A stretch of DNA of 64,000 nt from Liopterus haemorrhoidalis (Eukaryota; Arthropoda; Insecta; Coleoptera; Dytiscidae): the NCBI GenBank assembly GCA_963971575.1, contig OZ020620.1, positions 41,392,924 to 41,456,923 on the forward strand, read 5' to 3'. Shown in pieces: positions 10,171 through 20,237 of this stretch (its first letter is position 1; each line of letters begins with the position of its first letter). Position numbers and translations under genes: made by a program. Below the pieces are notes generated by a model. It saw only the letters and a list, made by a program, of their open reading frames with translations. It had not been told where the DNA came from and made no database searches.

Positions 10171-11361
10171 GGGACTATTACCGGTTATAATTTTCAAAAA
10201 ATCGTTTTTTTTTTTTACATTTTTTGATTCCTTATACCTTCAGAAATCATATCCTAAATTTTTATTACGAAATACAAAAAAATAAGAAATTGGTGGCAAT
10301 TTTAGCGCATGCGCTTTTTCGGAGGTCCAAGAATATATTAAACCGATTTTTGAAAAACTAACAGATGAAAAGTTGCTGAAACGATGTTTGGGAAAGAATA
10401 CCCAGAATAATAATGAGTGTTACAACAAAACACTTTGGGCTATCGTTCCCAAACATACGTTTGTGGGAAGAGAAGTTACTGAGTTGGCTGCTAATATTTC
10501 ATTAGCAATATTTAATGAAGGTAGAACGTCCCTCTTGAAAATATTGGAGGTAATGGGATGCATAATTGGACACTCTGTGTATGATTATGTTAAAAAAAAG
10601 ATGAGGAACGCATTGAGATGGCCAATAAAGCGAGTACAGCGGCGTCGAAGGAAGCTCGCTTGGCAAAGCAAACTGCTCAGCAAGAGGAACAGCAACAAAT
10701 GATTGATTCGGGAGTACTTTGATATGGACCAGGGATTGCTGATTAACCAATTGTAAGTGCTGAAACTTAATTTTTTTTTTAAATATTACAATACAAATTT
10801 GAAAAAAAACTTTAAAAGTGATTTTCTCGAAATGGTGTTTTTTCAATCGGCCCAGACTTATTCTCCATAACTACACAACGGATATTTTTAAATTTTAGTG
10901 AATTTTGTTCATTTTGATGTCCTCTACCGTAATTTACCAGAAAATTGCAAAAAAATTTGAAAAAAAAAAAAAATGATAAGGGTAAAAGTGGAAAAAACAT
11001 GATTTTTAGAAAAAAAATTTCACCTATCCGCCGTTTTGTTTTTACACCCTTTTTTTTATAATAGGTGGTAAATTACGATGTAAGACACCTTCATCTTTAA
11101 AATTATTTTTGAATTTTTTGTTTCAAACTTGTCAATTTCGAGATTAACCCCGGGCCATGGAGCATCATAATTTTTTGTTACCGAACTTTGGCGCCATCTA
11201 TATAATTATCTATGCATTGAAAAAAAAAAAAAAAAAATTATAATCTTGAATATAATATTAATAAAATAAAAAAAGTTGCACAACGTTCTATAATAAAGGA
11301 AACGAGAAAAAAAATATTTAATTATAGGTCATTTTTTGCCTTTCTAACCGGTAATAGTCCC
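10171..11361 (+). mobile_element. Kolobok-like DNA element with TTAA duplications
   Basis: Terminal inverted repeats start GGGACTATTACCGGTTA (left) and end TAACCGGTAATAGTCCC (right). Each end abuts TTAA (10167-10170 and 11362-11365). TTAA duplications are typical of Kolobok and piggyBac. The internal transposase fragment at 10331-10746 resembles the Mutator-like transposase domain I associate with Kolobok-type elements, which favours Kolobok. At 1,191 bp it is far too short for a full element, so it is a deletion derivative. Confidence 0.78.
10331..10746 (+). pseudogene. Kolobok/Mutator-like transposase C-terminal fragment
   Basis: The frame reads FEKLTDEKLLKRCLGKNTQN, then NNECYNKTLWAIVPKHTFVG and IFNEG. 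The C(L)xxxTQNxNExxN...W...PKxxFxG block is characteristic of the last part of Mutator-like transposases found in arthropod Kolobok-type elements. Near 10597 the frame shifts: a second frame continues as DEERIEMANKASTAASKEAR and QQEEQQQM. A further shift gives YGPGIAD and a stop at 10744-10746, an ending I associate with this family. The DDE catalytic part is missing, removed by internal deletion. The fragment cannot be functional. Confidence 0.65.
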
Positions 11362-11429
11362 TTAAAACAAAATTATGGCTCTTTAAAATGTTTCCAGGCT
11401 CTTTGGCGTCTAATGTTTGCCGACCCCTG

Positions 11430-12159
11430 GCCTAGGGGATATCTTAAAAATATTATAACTTGATACCAGCCTTTTTGGCTTCACCTTTTGCCCATATTAG
11501 CAATATACCTACGCAATCCTGAAATGTGCAAGATTTCACAGTAATTTTTTGCAATGTATTTCCCACCATTCATATGATTAAACATTTATTTTCATTTTCC
11601 ATTACATAAGTTTAATAGTCATTTTAATGTATACACCCCGTATACGGCTGTGAACACGTTTGCGCATGTCCATATATGGTGGTGTGTAAAGGAGTATAAT
11701 ATTCCGCTTTGTGATGTTGATGTCTGTTTGTTTTACGGATTATGGAAGTGTTTGGTTTGACAATCGTAAATGTTCGAGTAGAAACTTGGTAACTTGTCTT
11801 TACTTGTTTATGTTGGATTTTGAATGAGGATCATTGTTAATAATATTATTCTTTCTTCCTTAATATATGGGTGTATGAACAGTGTTTTGTTTGGTAAAGA
11901 ATTTCATAGAAAGTTTTTTACGTCATTGTTCAAATATTTAATTTATTAAATTGGTAAAGTACCACTTTCTGTAAGTGGATAGATAAATATTAACTATCGT
12001 AAAAAATATTATCACAAAAAATCAGTACCGGCATAACTCGCTTATATGACAGGGTTACAGACTATTGCTGTAAAACGAATTTTTGTTTGGTTTCCATTGA
12101 TTGCTAGTCACCTTTTAAGTTCCACATGACATGGTCCTTCTATTCTGCAGATTTGTATG
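11430..12159. other. Intergenic, no gene seen
   Basis: No coding signature. Around 12030-12080 there is a CGCTTATATGACAGGG stretch faintly like pogo/Tigger terminal regions, too weak to call. Confidence 0.35.
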
Positions 12160-12376
12160 TTAAATGATTGCTATTGGTTGATTTAGAATCAAAACCTAAT
12201 GATTGGCTAAAGATTAATCGACTTTTATTGGCTGATTTGAATTTAAATCAATCTGGTTGGCTAAAAGATTAGTTGAATCCTATTGGTTCATATGAATTTA
12301 AAGCATTTTAACTGATTACAAGTTTATATACTTCCAAAGAGTTGATTTGAGTATAGAGCAATCTGATTGGCTAAAC
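12160..12376 (-). repeat. Tandem array of ~54-bp units with ATTGG motifs (array 2)
   Basis: About four units of 54-55 bp, each starting near CTATTGGTTGATTT or TTATTGGCTGATTT and carrying GATTGGCTAAA. This is the reverse complement of the unit in array 1 (3874-4092): for example CAATCTGATTGG here pairs with CCAATCAGATTG there. The two arrays are 8 kb apart and oppositely oriented. Confidence 0.75.
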
Positions 12377-12607
12377 GATGGAAACATGCCGTCAACTAAC
12401 CACAACGTCAGTTGATGACATTGTCAAATATTTGACATTCACGAGACAAGGTATGGAAATCGACAAATATGATAATAATAGCGAGATGGAATTAAATTTT
12501 TACCTATTATATACCTGTATTATACTCGTCAAACACAAGGCTGCTAGCTCAGGTAGAGTTAACGAGTTTAGCAGAGGATCACACTCATATTTATACCCTA
12601 AAACGGC

Positions 12608-13072
12608 AGATTTTTATTTACGTATTATATATTTGATTGAAAAAGCGCTTCGAGAAGACAAGGAGCTAGATCCATGATTCATTGACCTAAAGAAAGCATA
12701 TGATAAAGAGAGAGGATGTTTAGAGAATACTAAGGTCAAGAGGAATAGAGCAATACCTTGTAGCAGATGTACAAAACCTGTATGATGGGACAAAATTTTA
12801 TGTGCAGACCAACAACTGCAGGTCTAGGTATTTTGGGACAAAAAACGTTCTAAGGCAAGGTTGTGTATTGAGTCCACTACTCTTCACAATAGTGCTCGAT
12901 ACAGCCATTAACAACGCCAGAAAATAAGTAAGGAAATACCACATAGGGTAATGAAAAATGAAGCAAATTAGCATCCCAAAGCTGTATGCAGACGACAAGG
13001 TTCTAATCACTAGCAATGAAGAAATCAAGGTAGAGACATATTTAGTGGCTTTGCAGAATAAACATGAAGATC
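12608..13072 (+). pseudogene. LINE reverse-transcriptase domain, broken
   Basis: Fragments of one reverse-transcriptase domain occur in order across several frames: LIEKALREDKELDP, FIDLKKAYDK (block A with a catalytic D), NLYDGTKFYVQT, then NVLRQGCVLSPLLFTIVL, and KLYADDKVLI containing the YADD box. Stops and frameshifts separate them. The RQGCxLSPLLF and YADD signatures are diagnostic of non-LTR reverse transcriptases. The endonuclease part upstream and the tail downstream are missing. It may belong to the same broad LINE group as the ORF2 tails at 5604, 48170 and 49183. Confidence 0.8.
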
Positions 13073-13334
13073 AGCTGGGAGAATATAAAGAGTATGATCC
13101 TCAGCACTGCTCTAGAGAATAATATCATAAAAAAATAATCTGTCGAAAATTTGTTTTTTATATCCACTGATTTGCATCACTTATTTTATTATTTCATTCA
13201 AATTAACTACCTCTCTATTCCCTTTCTCAGTTTCTCATTTAATAATTTCAACAATAAAATCATACTTTGTCCACATACAAATAAAATTAATCCCCGTAAG
13301 TAACCAAAAAGAATAATACAACCCCTGACATTAC

Positions 13335-13455
13335 CTGTTTAACTTGTGTCGGGGAAGATGTCAGTTTATCTTTCCCTTTCTTCTTCCCCTCCGTCTTTTC
13401 ATTGTCCACATCCTCATGCCCTGAATCTTGCAGCCTCACTATGATAGCTATTGTT
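13335..13455 (-). CDS. Possible isolated host exon (charged, Lys/Glu-rich)
   Basis: On the reverse strand about 40 codons are open, reading IIVRLQDSGHEDVDNEKTEG and KKKGKDKLTSSPTQVKQ, ending exactly at CAG|GTAATG, a good splice donor. A poly-T tract lies about 20-40 bases upstream of candidate AG acceptors near 13440-13460. The base composition is clearly less AT-rich than the flanks. I recognise no domain. It may be an exon of a gene extending beyond what I can link, or a chance open frame. Confidence 0.25.
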
Positions 13456-14287
13456 ACTGATTATTTAACACTTTGTATTTAACAAAAAAAAAACAACAAA
13501 AAATCTCAAAACATAAGTCACGAAAAATTAAACCATAAAAATCTAATAACAAAAAAATTTTTAAGGGAGTGTCAACTCATTAATAGTTCGTAAAACTGTT
13601 CACAGATGGCACTACGATGCACAAAAACTAACACTATAGAAGAGTACAGTAAATTTTTCACTATTGGTGCACATGTATAGTGCAAAAACGACAAATTCAG
13701 TTTTCACAATCAATATTCACTTTGTTTTTATTGAACAGTTTCTTAAAAATGTTAGCAAACTAAATATTAAATAAACGTTAATTTAATATATTGCACTCTT
13801 ATTATTTGGTTTAAAATTGCACTTCTTTTCAACTATAATTAAATTGTTTTAGAAATCTAAAGTTAATAGCCGGGAAAATATAGGACACTTTTTTGCTTTC
13901 GTGTTGATAAATTAAATCACTGTACACAGTTTGAAAACAATATTGTTTTTATTTTTATTTCCTTTTTGTTCGCAGTTGAAGAGCTATAATTATAAAATAT
14001 TACTAGTTATTATAGCAGTTGCAGCTAATTTTCATTTCAAAAATAGTAATAATTAAATATTTCATACGGTGGTGATAACGAGTAATAGGCCATTGTTTGA
14101 TAATTGATGTAATAATATTTAATATAATAAACGGTCACATTGCCAGTAATTTTTTATTAGACATGTCTCGGTTCTAATCATGTCTGATCAAAAATAAGCG
14201 GAATGCGTAATACCTAATAAGTGGAGAGGATAAACCGACTTAATGTGATGCAGTTGTCATTTGTGATGGATAGAATAACATGACTAA
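13456..14287. other. Intergenic, no gene seen
   Basis: AT-rich sequence without recognisable coding blocks or repeats shared with the rest of the window. Confidence 0.35.
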
Positions 14288-14402
14288 GGCCCAGTCTTTC
14301 CACTTTCAGGTAAACATCTAGGTAACTATCTGACAGATAAGGTTATCTGGAACTTCATCTGCTGAATAAATGTCAATACAAATCAGTGTCGGCCAATACA
14401 AG
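14288..14402. mobile_element. Harbinger MITE half (family of 16639 and 49708)
   Basis: Starts GGCCCAGTCTTTCCACTTTC after TAA and continues through AACTATCTGACAGATAAGG and CTTCATCTGCTGAATAAATG, matching one arm of the palindromic MITEs at 16639-16882 and 49708-49966. The second arm is absent. The match stops at about 14402, where another repeat begins. Confidence 0.75.
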
Positions 14403-14403
14403 T

Positions 14404-14450
14404 AGCTGCTGTTAGGTAAGGCGGAATAAGTGCAATAAAAGTTATCAAAA
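14404..14450 (+). repeat. Repeat GTTAGGTAAGGCGGAATAAG, copy 1
   Basis: About 45 bp identical or nearly so to 15690-15735, in direct orientation 1.29 kb away. It abuts the truncated Harbinger MITE and may mark one end of an element spanning 14404-15790. Confidence 0.65.
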
Positions 14451-14704
14451 ATATCTAAAATATCATCTTTATTATTTTTTTATTTCTACGATTAACGTTT
14501 TAAATTATCTAACGTTTTAAATTTTCAAAAATGTAAATATAATGCAGTGAGTATAACACGCTTTGGTAAAAATGAATCATTTTTACCAAAAATTACTGGC
14601 CGAGTTTGTTTATTCATATCATCGCCAATAGGTGACAACTTATTTGTGTAAATTTAAAATTGGTTCGAAATATTTAAAATATTTTGGTAAAAATTACAAA
14701 TTGA

Positions 14705-14990
14705 TACATTCAATAGTTTCCACCTTTCAAATTGTATGTCATGTTGGTATTAAAACATAGTAAAAAATTTCACTTTCTTAAAATGTTATTCCATTTGACA
14801 TATGTCATAACGATAAATGATATCTTAGTTATAACGATCATAACCAACAAATCTGAAGTAGGTTTTACAGTGTAAGGAATATTTTGAAAAGAAAAATTTA
14901 CATTTAAAAGTCAGTACTACACTATAAAAGTAACCAAAATAACCAGATCTGGTTTCAACTTACAAATGTGAACGCAATATATTAAAGCGG
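14705..14990 (+). repeat. Dispersed family C, copy 1
   Basis: About 280 bp with blocks TGTCATGTTGGTATTAAAA, GGTTTTACAGTGTAAGGAAT and CACTATAAAAGTAACCAAAA that recur in the same order and orientation at 24245-24445. The second copy sits inside a hAT element with 8-bp duplications (23657-24745), so this copy may be a remnant of a related element. Confidence 0.7.
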
Positions 14991-15072
14991 GCAAACAATT
15001 TAATTTTACTGTGTAATAGTTTCTCACGATTTATTTCAAACTGATTTGAGATATAGTGTAAGTACGCTTTAT

Positions 15073-15153
15073 TCCGTGTGTGTATTTTTCCGTGTGCGCT
15101 TTTTTCCGTGTGTGTATTTTTTCATGTGCGCTTTTTTCCGTGTGCGTATTTTT
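15073..15153 (+). repeat. Minisatellite of TTTTTCCGTGTGCGC units
   Basis: About five units of 16-19 bp, alternating CCGTGTGTGTATTTTT and CCGTGTGCGCTTTTTT. A related but more diverged array, in the complementary sense (GCTCACACGAAAA), lies at 36165-36330. Confidence 0.7.
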
Positions 15154-15337
15154 ATATTATATAAGAAATTGGAAAATTTATTTTAATAAATATATTTTAA
15201 ATTTAACGTCTCAAATCATTTTTAGTTTTAACATTATAAATGTAATGCACTGAGTGAAAATGAATCGTTTTCCCATCTTAAAAAGTTAATGAATAAATAA
15301 TTCGGAATAATACTCATTATTTGTTCAGTTTTTAATA

Positions 15338-15429
15338 ATGGACGAAGAGTTGATTCAATTTGAATTGGATGAAGTAAGGCGAATGGCTAGAGAAAGAAGT
15401 TTGAGGAGTCGAACAAGTTCCACATTAAG
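15338..15429 (+). CDS. Possible first exon, 30 codons, function unknown
   Basis: ATG at 15338 opens MDEELIQFELDEVRRMARER followed by SLRSRTSSTLR and stops at a splice-donor-like AAG|GTAACG at 15429/15430. The acidic-then-basic N-terminus could be the start of a transposase or DNA-binding protein, possibly of the element suggested by the repeats at 14404 and 15690. No downstream exon is identifiable, so this remains weak. Confidence 0.25.
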
Positions 15430-15689
15430 GTAACGATATGTTTGCCAACACAGTTGGCAATAGGTGCACTAGTATATTAAATTAACACCAACCTTAACCA
15501 ATGCTCTTACAAAATGGCATTTTTCGAAAAAGGTGTTAAAATAAAAAAACCAACTTGATGTAAATTCTAACGCATTTACAGAACACACCTCAGTCAATAC
15601 ATTATCTTATTTGACAACCAACAATCTCATTTAGGTCGGATAACCAAGACTTGACAGTAATGACTAAGCGTTCCGTATAACTAGATTGC

Positions 15690-15790
15690 GGCTGCTGTTA
15701 GGTAAGGCGGAATAAGTGCAATAAAAGTTATCAAATATATTTCAAATATAATGTGCTGCCTTTATTGTACTTATTCCGGCTGAACTAACA
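15690..15790. repeat. Short palindromic element end, copy 2 of the 14404 repeat
   Basis: GTTAGGTAAGGCGGAATAAG at the left is mirrored at the right by CTTATTCCGGCTGAACTAAC, giving ~30-bp inverted arms around a short AT-rich centre. The left arm also matches 14404-14450 in direct orientation. I infer a MITE or a subterminal repeat of a DNA element. Confidence 0.6.
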
Positions 15791-16309
15791 ATGCGCTCTC
15801 TCGACTTATAACAGACTGCACTAGTTATAGCCCACACAGAAGAAATATGTTGAAATTAAAATATAAACAAATGGAACATAGCCAGAAGCAATGGTTAGCC
15901 TGTAACAAGAAAACTTTAAATCAAAAATGATTTACGAGATTAGAAAACAAAACTGTGTTGTTATTTTTTTCTTGCATGACACTGTTAAAATACATTTGTT
16001 CTACAACAGTGGCTAAAGACAGGCCGGTTGATATATCGCCCATAGATCTTAAGGTGTACGCGGTCGCATTAATAAACAAGTGTTTACATAACATTGGAAA
16101 GTACATAGAACACGCTGCAAAGGTGTGACCGAAGTGTGTGTGAGTCGGCGTTCAGATTGTTTGTATAAAGTTATTGAGACATTCAGTTTCTACACTAATG
16201 CATATATTATTCTCCCAACACTAGAGATGTTCAAGTGCTATGACACAAATTTATTCAGAACTTATTTTTCAACCTATCAAATGTAACAGAATAGTTGGAT
16301 CTACTAGTT

Positions 16310-16345
16310 CAGTGTTTCTTAAACGTGGGATCCGCGGATCGGAGA
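16310..16345. mobile_element. Solo hAT-type left terminus
   Basis: CAGTGTTTCTTAAACGTGGG followed by GATCCGCGGATCGG resembles the left end of CAGTGNTTCT hAT elements. No right end is evident before the Tc1 element at 16488. Confidence 0.4.
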
Positions 16346-16638
16346 CCATCTCAATGTTCAAAAAGAAATAAATTAATTCTAATGACATTTAAATATTTAA
16401 ATTTAAGTTATATGGCCAAATTGTTACATGAATGAATATTTCATATTTAAAAATCATTATTTTTTTCATTAATTACATATTTGTTTATACACACACCAGC
16501 AAATTTAAAGGAACAGATTGAAAAATGTTTTTTAAAATTTTTATTATTTTGTAGCCTATATCTAGATAGCTTTGAATGCTCTACTAAACAGCAGGGAAAG
16601 ATTGTATCGACGCCAAGGAGAACAAAATGCACCATTTA

Positions 16639-16882
16639 GGCCCGGTTTTTCCACCTTCAGATAAAGTTCCAGGTAACTATCTGACAGATAAGGTTATTTG
16701 TAACTTCATCTGCTGAGTAAATGTCATCCCTTCTTTCTATACAAATGTATCTATCGGATAATGAGACTGACGTATTGGATTCACTGACTGGTATTGACAT
16801 TTATTCAGCAGATGAGGTTACAAATAACCTTATCTCTCAGATAGTTACATGGAACTTTATCTGAAGGTGGAAAGACCGGGCC
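16639..16882. mobile_element. Palindromic PIF/Harbinger-type MITE (244 bp)
   Basis: Almost the whole element folds on itself: the left arm GGCCCGGTTTTTCCACCTTC reappears inverted at the right end as GGTGGAAAGACCGGGCC. TTA flanks both ends (16636-16638 and 16883-16885), the TWA duplication of PIF/Harbinger. A sister copy at 49708-49966 shares sequence along its full length. It interrupts the Tc1 transposase frame. Confidence 0.85.
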
Positions 16883-17152
16883 TTAATTTTGTTACTATTG
16901 TATCTTTTGGTGGAGGTTCAATTATGGTGTGGGGTGGAATGTTTGGGAGCTCGCATAGAGTTAGTGGTGATTGATGGCGGAGCGTTAACTGCAGATAAGT
17001 ACATCAGAGATATTCTTGAAGACCATGTTGTACCTTTGCCCCATATATCGAAAATTTCACCCTAATGCAGGATAATGCGCGCCCAGCGCGTAACAGACTT
17101 TTTAAATCAAGTGGGTATAACAACGGGTTGGTCAGCGTGCTCCCCTGACCTA

Positions 17153-17339
17153 GGGTGACCATTCGTCTCGAATTCTAACATTTTGTCCCGCATTAAGATG
17201 CGTCCCGCAAAAGTCCCGCATTTTGTAACTTGTATTTGAGGAAATGAGGACCTTTTTTTGCTCTTCACTTGGATTTGGGAGGTGAGAAACTTTTTTTTGC
17301 TCCGTCCCGCATTGCTTTCTTGAGAAAATGATCACCCTA
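17153..17339. mobile_element. hAT MITE (187 bp) inside the Tc1 copy
   Basis: Inverted ends TAGGGTGACCATTCGTC and GAAAATGATCACCCTA, with a perfect 8-bp duplication CCCTGACC at 17145-17152 and 17340-17347. The interior has TCCCGCA motifs and poly-T runs. A longer diverged relative lies at 49547-50088. The duplicated target belongs to the Tc1 transposase gene, which proves the order of insertion. Confidence 0.9.
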
Positions 17340-17846
17340 CCCTGACCTCAACCCGATTGAGCATGTGTGCGACATGCTAGGCAGAAGACTTTAGTCAAGA
17401 ATTCCAGCTGTTTAAAACAGGGAAGAGGTAAGAGCCGCACTGATTCAGGAATGGGGCAGACTGCCCCAAGAATTGATTGATGACCTCATATGAAGTATGG
17501 GAAGGTGAATGACTGCAGTCGTAAGGGCTCGTGGGGGAAACCCCCGCTATCGAGGCGATAAGAAAGCGCATTAAATGTTTAACAAAGTCCAAAATGTACA
17601 ATAAAATTATTCTCCGACATCTTTGATTTTTTCTTCTTCAACAGGTTTCACATGGTGTAAATCAAGTTTCAATTATTCCAAAAAACATCGTACTAGAAGA
17701 TTGCCTGAGGGATATCAACAATATGTACACTACTGGGAAAATAATTAGATTTTTATGTCTGTTCCTTTAAATTTGCTAGTGTGTGTATATATCTGGGGAT
17801 GTACTCTTTTGAACTCATTATTTTTCCTATATATGGGTCTATATAA

Positions 17847-18454
17847 TGGCGCGTCTACATTAAGGCAACATGGTAGCATACGACAAGTCTGACGGGACCG
17901 TCAGACCATGTCGCATTGACAAGCTAGTGTCTACACCAACACCGGGAGCGTGCTACTGTTTATTGTTGCGAGATCTGTCACTTTACTGAATAAATATGGC
18001 GGATCGCAAAAATATTATTACATTTTATAACTATAAATAATATCAAGCTAATTTATACTATTTTATAACAAATTTTATTTCATAACAAAAACATAACCTT
18101 ACTTAATTATTTTTATCAATATTTCTCATACTGTATTTTATCAAAACTTATATTTACTCACTTATCTTGAATAAATTTAAGTTGCTAAATAATTTTTGTT
18201 GATACAGCAACGCTTACAACACTAGTTAGTTTAAAAAACAAATACTTCTATAATAACCACTATCAAATATCAAAATGGCGAACATGTGGCTTTTAGAACT
18301 GGTAGCGTGTCGCACGAAAACTCTTTGATGTTTACCGCCAAGCAACGGGAACGAGCAACATGTCGTACGGCTCCCATCAGACCGCTGCATATTGGTAGCA
18401 TGCGACCGTTCGACATGTCGCATGCTACCAGGTTGCCTCGATGTAGACGCGCCA
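17847..18454. mobile_element. Harbinger-like element with long inverted ends (608 bp)
   Basis: The left end TGGCGCGTCTACATTAAGGC matches, inverted, the right end GCCTCGATGTAGACGCGCCA. Both arms carry repeated TGGTAGCATGCGAC motifs. TAA flanks each side (17844-17846 and 18455-18457), consistent with a TWA duplication. The interior has no transposase. Classification rests on the 3-bp duplication and is moderate. Confidence 0.7.
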
Positions 18455-18465
18455 TAAGAGTTCTA

Positions 18466-19200
18466 CAAGGGCTGTCTCTTATATTTCGAGATTGCGCTAA
18501 ACTAGTACTGCCATCTGGCAACTGACGCTTCTATCGCAAAGTTTAACATTTTTAACGATATACGTATACAGAACTTTTTAACGTACGAGTGCTAATTGTG
18601 TTGTTTACAGTAACTTGAAAAAATTAATCTCGGCTAAAAATTGAATTAAATCGTGAACATTTTCTAGCGATTATTTTTTACAACTTTTGACGTGGATTAA
18701 CCCAACAACAGTGCATCTATGAACTCAATTCGACTTTTGGCGATGAAACACCATCAAGGACTACTGTTTATCGATGGTTTGCCGACATCAATCGTGGCTG
18801 TAGTTTACTTAAGGACCAATTTCGTGAAGGTCGTCCAAAATCGGTTGTTGTTCCGGAAAATATTGATGCTGTGCGTGAACTGATACTGCAAGATCGTCAT
18901 GTAACTCATCGTGAGATTGAGGTATCCTTGGGCATTAGTGAAACCAGCATACATTCACTATTGCATGAACATTTGGCCGTCAAAGAGATTTCTTCGCACT
19001 GGATCCCACATAATTTAACAATTGCAGTGGAAAAAGCCTACATCGGAGTGGAAAAACTGCTTCAAAAATTCGAACACATACAAGTGTACTGATCTGCATG
19101 GAGAAAATTTTGAAAAACAATAAAGCCACTTTTGTTGATAATTATTTTTCTCGTATAAAGTATTCATTTTAAGTATTAAATATTTGTAGCGAATAATTCG
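18466..19200 (+). mobile_element. Mariner element, 3' end lost
   Basis: The left end CAAGGGCTGTCTCTTATATT follows TA and matches the inverted right end found at 38460-38479 (reversed: CGAGGGTTGGCTTTTATATT), so both belong to one mariner family. The gene within (18640-19123) has an internal deletion. The expected right inverted repeat is not found downstream. Confidence 0.75.
18640..19123 (+). pseudogene. Mariner transposase, N-terminal half plus last residues
   Basis: The frame reads IELNREHFLAIIFYNF, a stop, then RGLTQQQCIYELNSTFGDE, PSRTTVYRWFADINRG, FREGRPKSVVVPENIDAVRE, VTHREIEVSLGISETSIHSL and HWIPHNLT. These are the two helix-turn-helix modules and the WVPH-like linker of mariner transposases. 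The sequence then jumps to the gene's extreme 3' end in another frame (TDLHGENFEKQ and stop at 19121-19123). The whole catalytic DDD domain has been deleted. The initiator ATG is ATT here and a nonsense codon follows FYNF. Confidence 0.85.
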
Positions 19201-19861
19201 TTTGGAATAATTTAGTTTTAAAAATTTCAACAATGTTATCGATGGAAAACTGTTTCCTATAAAATTCCAAACAAAATGTTTGAAAATATTTTTAAAGGTT
19301 CATTTTTTATTGTAATTAAAAATGTATTTAGTCGAAATATGCGATAAAAACTAAAATAACTGACACTTGAAATGCTGAAAATGGCTTCACAAAAAAACAT
19401 GAAACATTTTGGCAGTAACATAAATTCCAACAAAAATACATTTTTTATTTTAAATTATCTAAAAAATATATACATTCCGCTTGAAAAATATGTCAAAACA
19501 CTTTTAAAATTCCAACTACAAATATCCCGCAACATATACACCAATTAAGATTTATATATTTTTTTCGTTTTAATATGAAATACTGTTTACTTTAAGTATT
19601 CAAACATTTTTAATATCAGGTTGTGTTTAACAAATCCAGTTAAAAAAATAAATCTTGTTAACAAAGTCAAAGAAATGAAAAATAATAAACATATTTGACA
19701 TCAATATTCTATTTTAGTTAATAATATAAATTGACGTAGTTTCTAGGCAAGATGGTTATTTAGTTATTTTTTTAACGCACAGCATATGTGTCCATATTAA
19801 TGCCCAGCGATGTTGATGAATTTATCATGGATTATTTGAACAGAGGACAGGTTCGCGCCAT
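19201..19861. other. AT-rich stretch, no gene seen
   Basis: Low-complexity A/T sequence; nothing recognisable beyond a possible boundary of family B at about 19862. Confidence 0.35.
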
Positions 19862-20060
19862 AAAAAAAAATGATGTGAATTTTCACACATTTCAGGGTTT
19901 TTAGGTATTTAATATTTTTTTAAATATTTGATTTAAATTATTTTAAACGACTAATAATTTCGACACGAAAAATCGATATTTTTCGAAAAACTATTGTGAT
20001 TAAACAAAAATTCCTGTTGAACTATTCCGGTTCCCATTAGTGTACATTATGGAGATTTTT
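19862..20060 (+). repeat. Partial copy of dispersed family B
   Basis: GATGTGAATTTTCACACATT and the following GGGTTTTTAGGTATTT match the start of the family B copy at 59818 onward. TGTTGAACTATTCCGGTTCC near 20012 matches the family B interior (32248, 60745). The centre and the right end are missing. Confidence 0.6.
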
Positions 20061-20222
20061 ATCACGCCTACTTCGGCTCTTTTTATACACGAGCCTGGAC
20101 CGCTCTATTGGTCCATTGCCCCATGCCACACAAGGCTCTGGCAATATAAACTCCTTAAAAAGCTAGGCTCAACTTCACTTTAACTTGTAACCTGTAGTTC
20201 CATATCATAAGGACATTGGGTA

Positions 20223-20237
20223 CCACGTTGGGCGCCA
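20223..20237 (-). other. Primer-binding-site-like sequence (tRNA-Lys type)
   Basis: The reverse strand reads TGGCGCCCAACGTGG, identical to the first 15 bases of primer binding sites complementary to tRNA-Lys in retroviruses and gypsy-like retrotransposons. If real, a long terminal repeat should lie just to the right (plus-strand coordinates above 20238). I cannot confirm one, because no second LTR is in view. Confidence 0.3.

Larger units (their letters stand above)
10050..11429. mobile_element. hAT MITE split by a Kolobok-like insertion
   Basis: The left end CAGGGATCGGCAGAC and the right end GTTTGCCGACCCCTG are inverted repeats of the CAGGGGTCGGCAAAC type common in hAT elements. Both flanks carry GGCTCTTT motifs. 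Subtracting the insertion at 10171-11361 and one TTAA leaves a host MITE of about 185 bp. The flanking 8-mers (CGCAAAGG and GCCTAGGG) match poorly, so the hAT duplication is decayed or not identified. Confidence 0.7.
16600..17572 (+). pseudogene. Tc1-like transposase, C-terminal half, twice interrupted
   Basis: Coding blocks in order are YRRQGEQNA, FGGGSIMVWGGMF, LMQDNARPA (second catalytic D), DLNPIEHVCDMLGRR (catalytic E region), then ALIQEWGRLPQELIDDLI and MTAVVRARGGNPRY. These are the standard Tc1 DD34E transposase landmarks. The YRRQGEQNA block is separated from FGGGS only by the Harbinger MITE, and the D and E regions only by the hAT MITE. Additional stops and frameshifts are present. 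The N-terminal DNA-binding region and the first catalytic aspartate are absent. Confidence 0.85.
16488..17787 (+). mobile_element. Defective Tc1 element carrying two nested MITEs
   Basis: The left end TACACACACCAGCAAATTTA and the right end TAAATTTGCTAGTGTGTGTA are inverted repeats of about 30 bp (continuing into AAGGAACAGA). TA duplications flank both ends (16486-16487 and 17788-17789). Removing the nested MITEs (16639-16882 and 17153-17339) with their duplications leaves roughly 860 bp. The first half of the transposase gene is missing, so this was already a deletion derivative. Confidence 0.85.
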
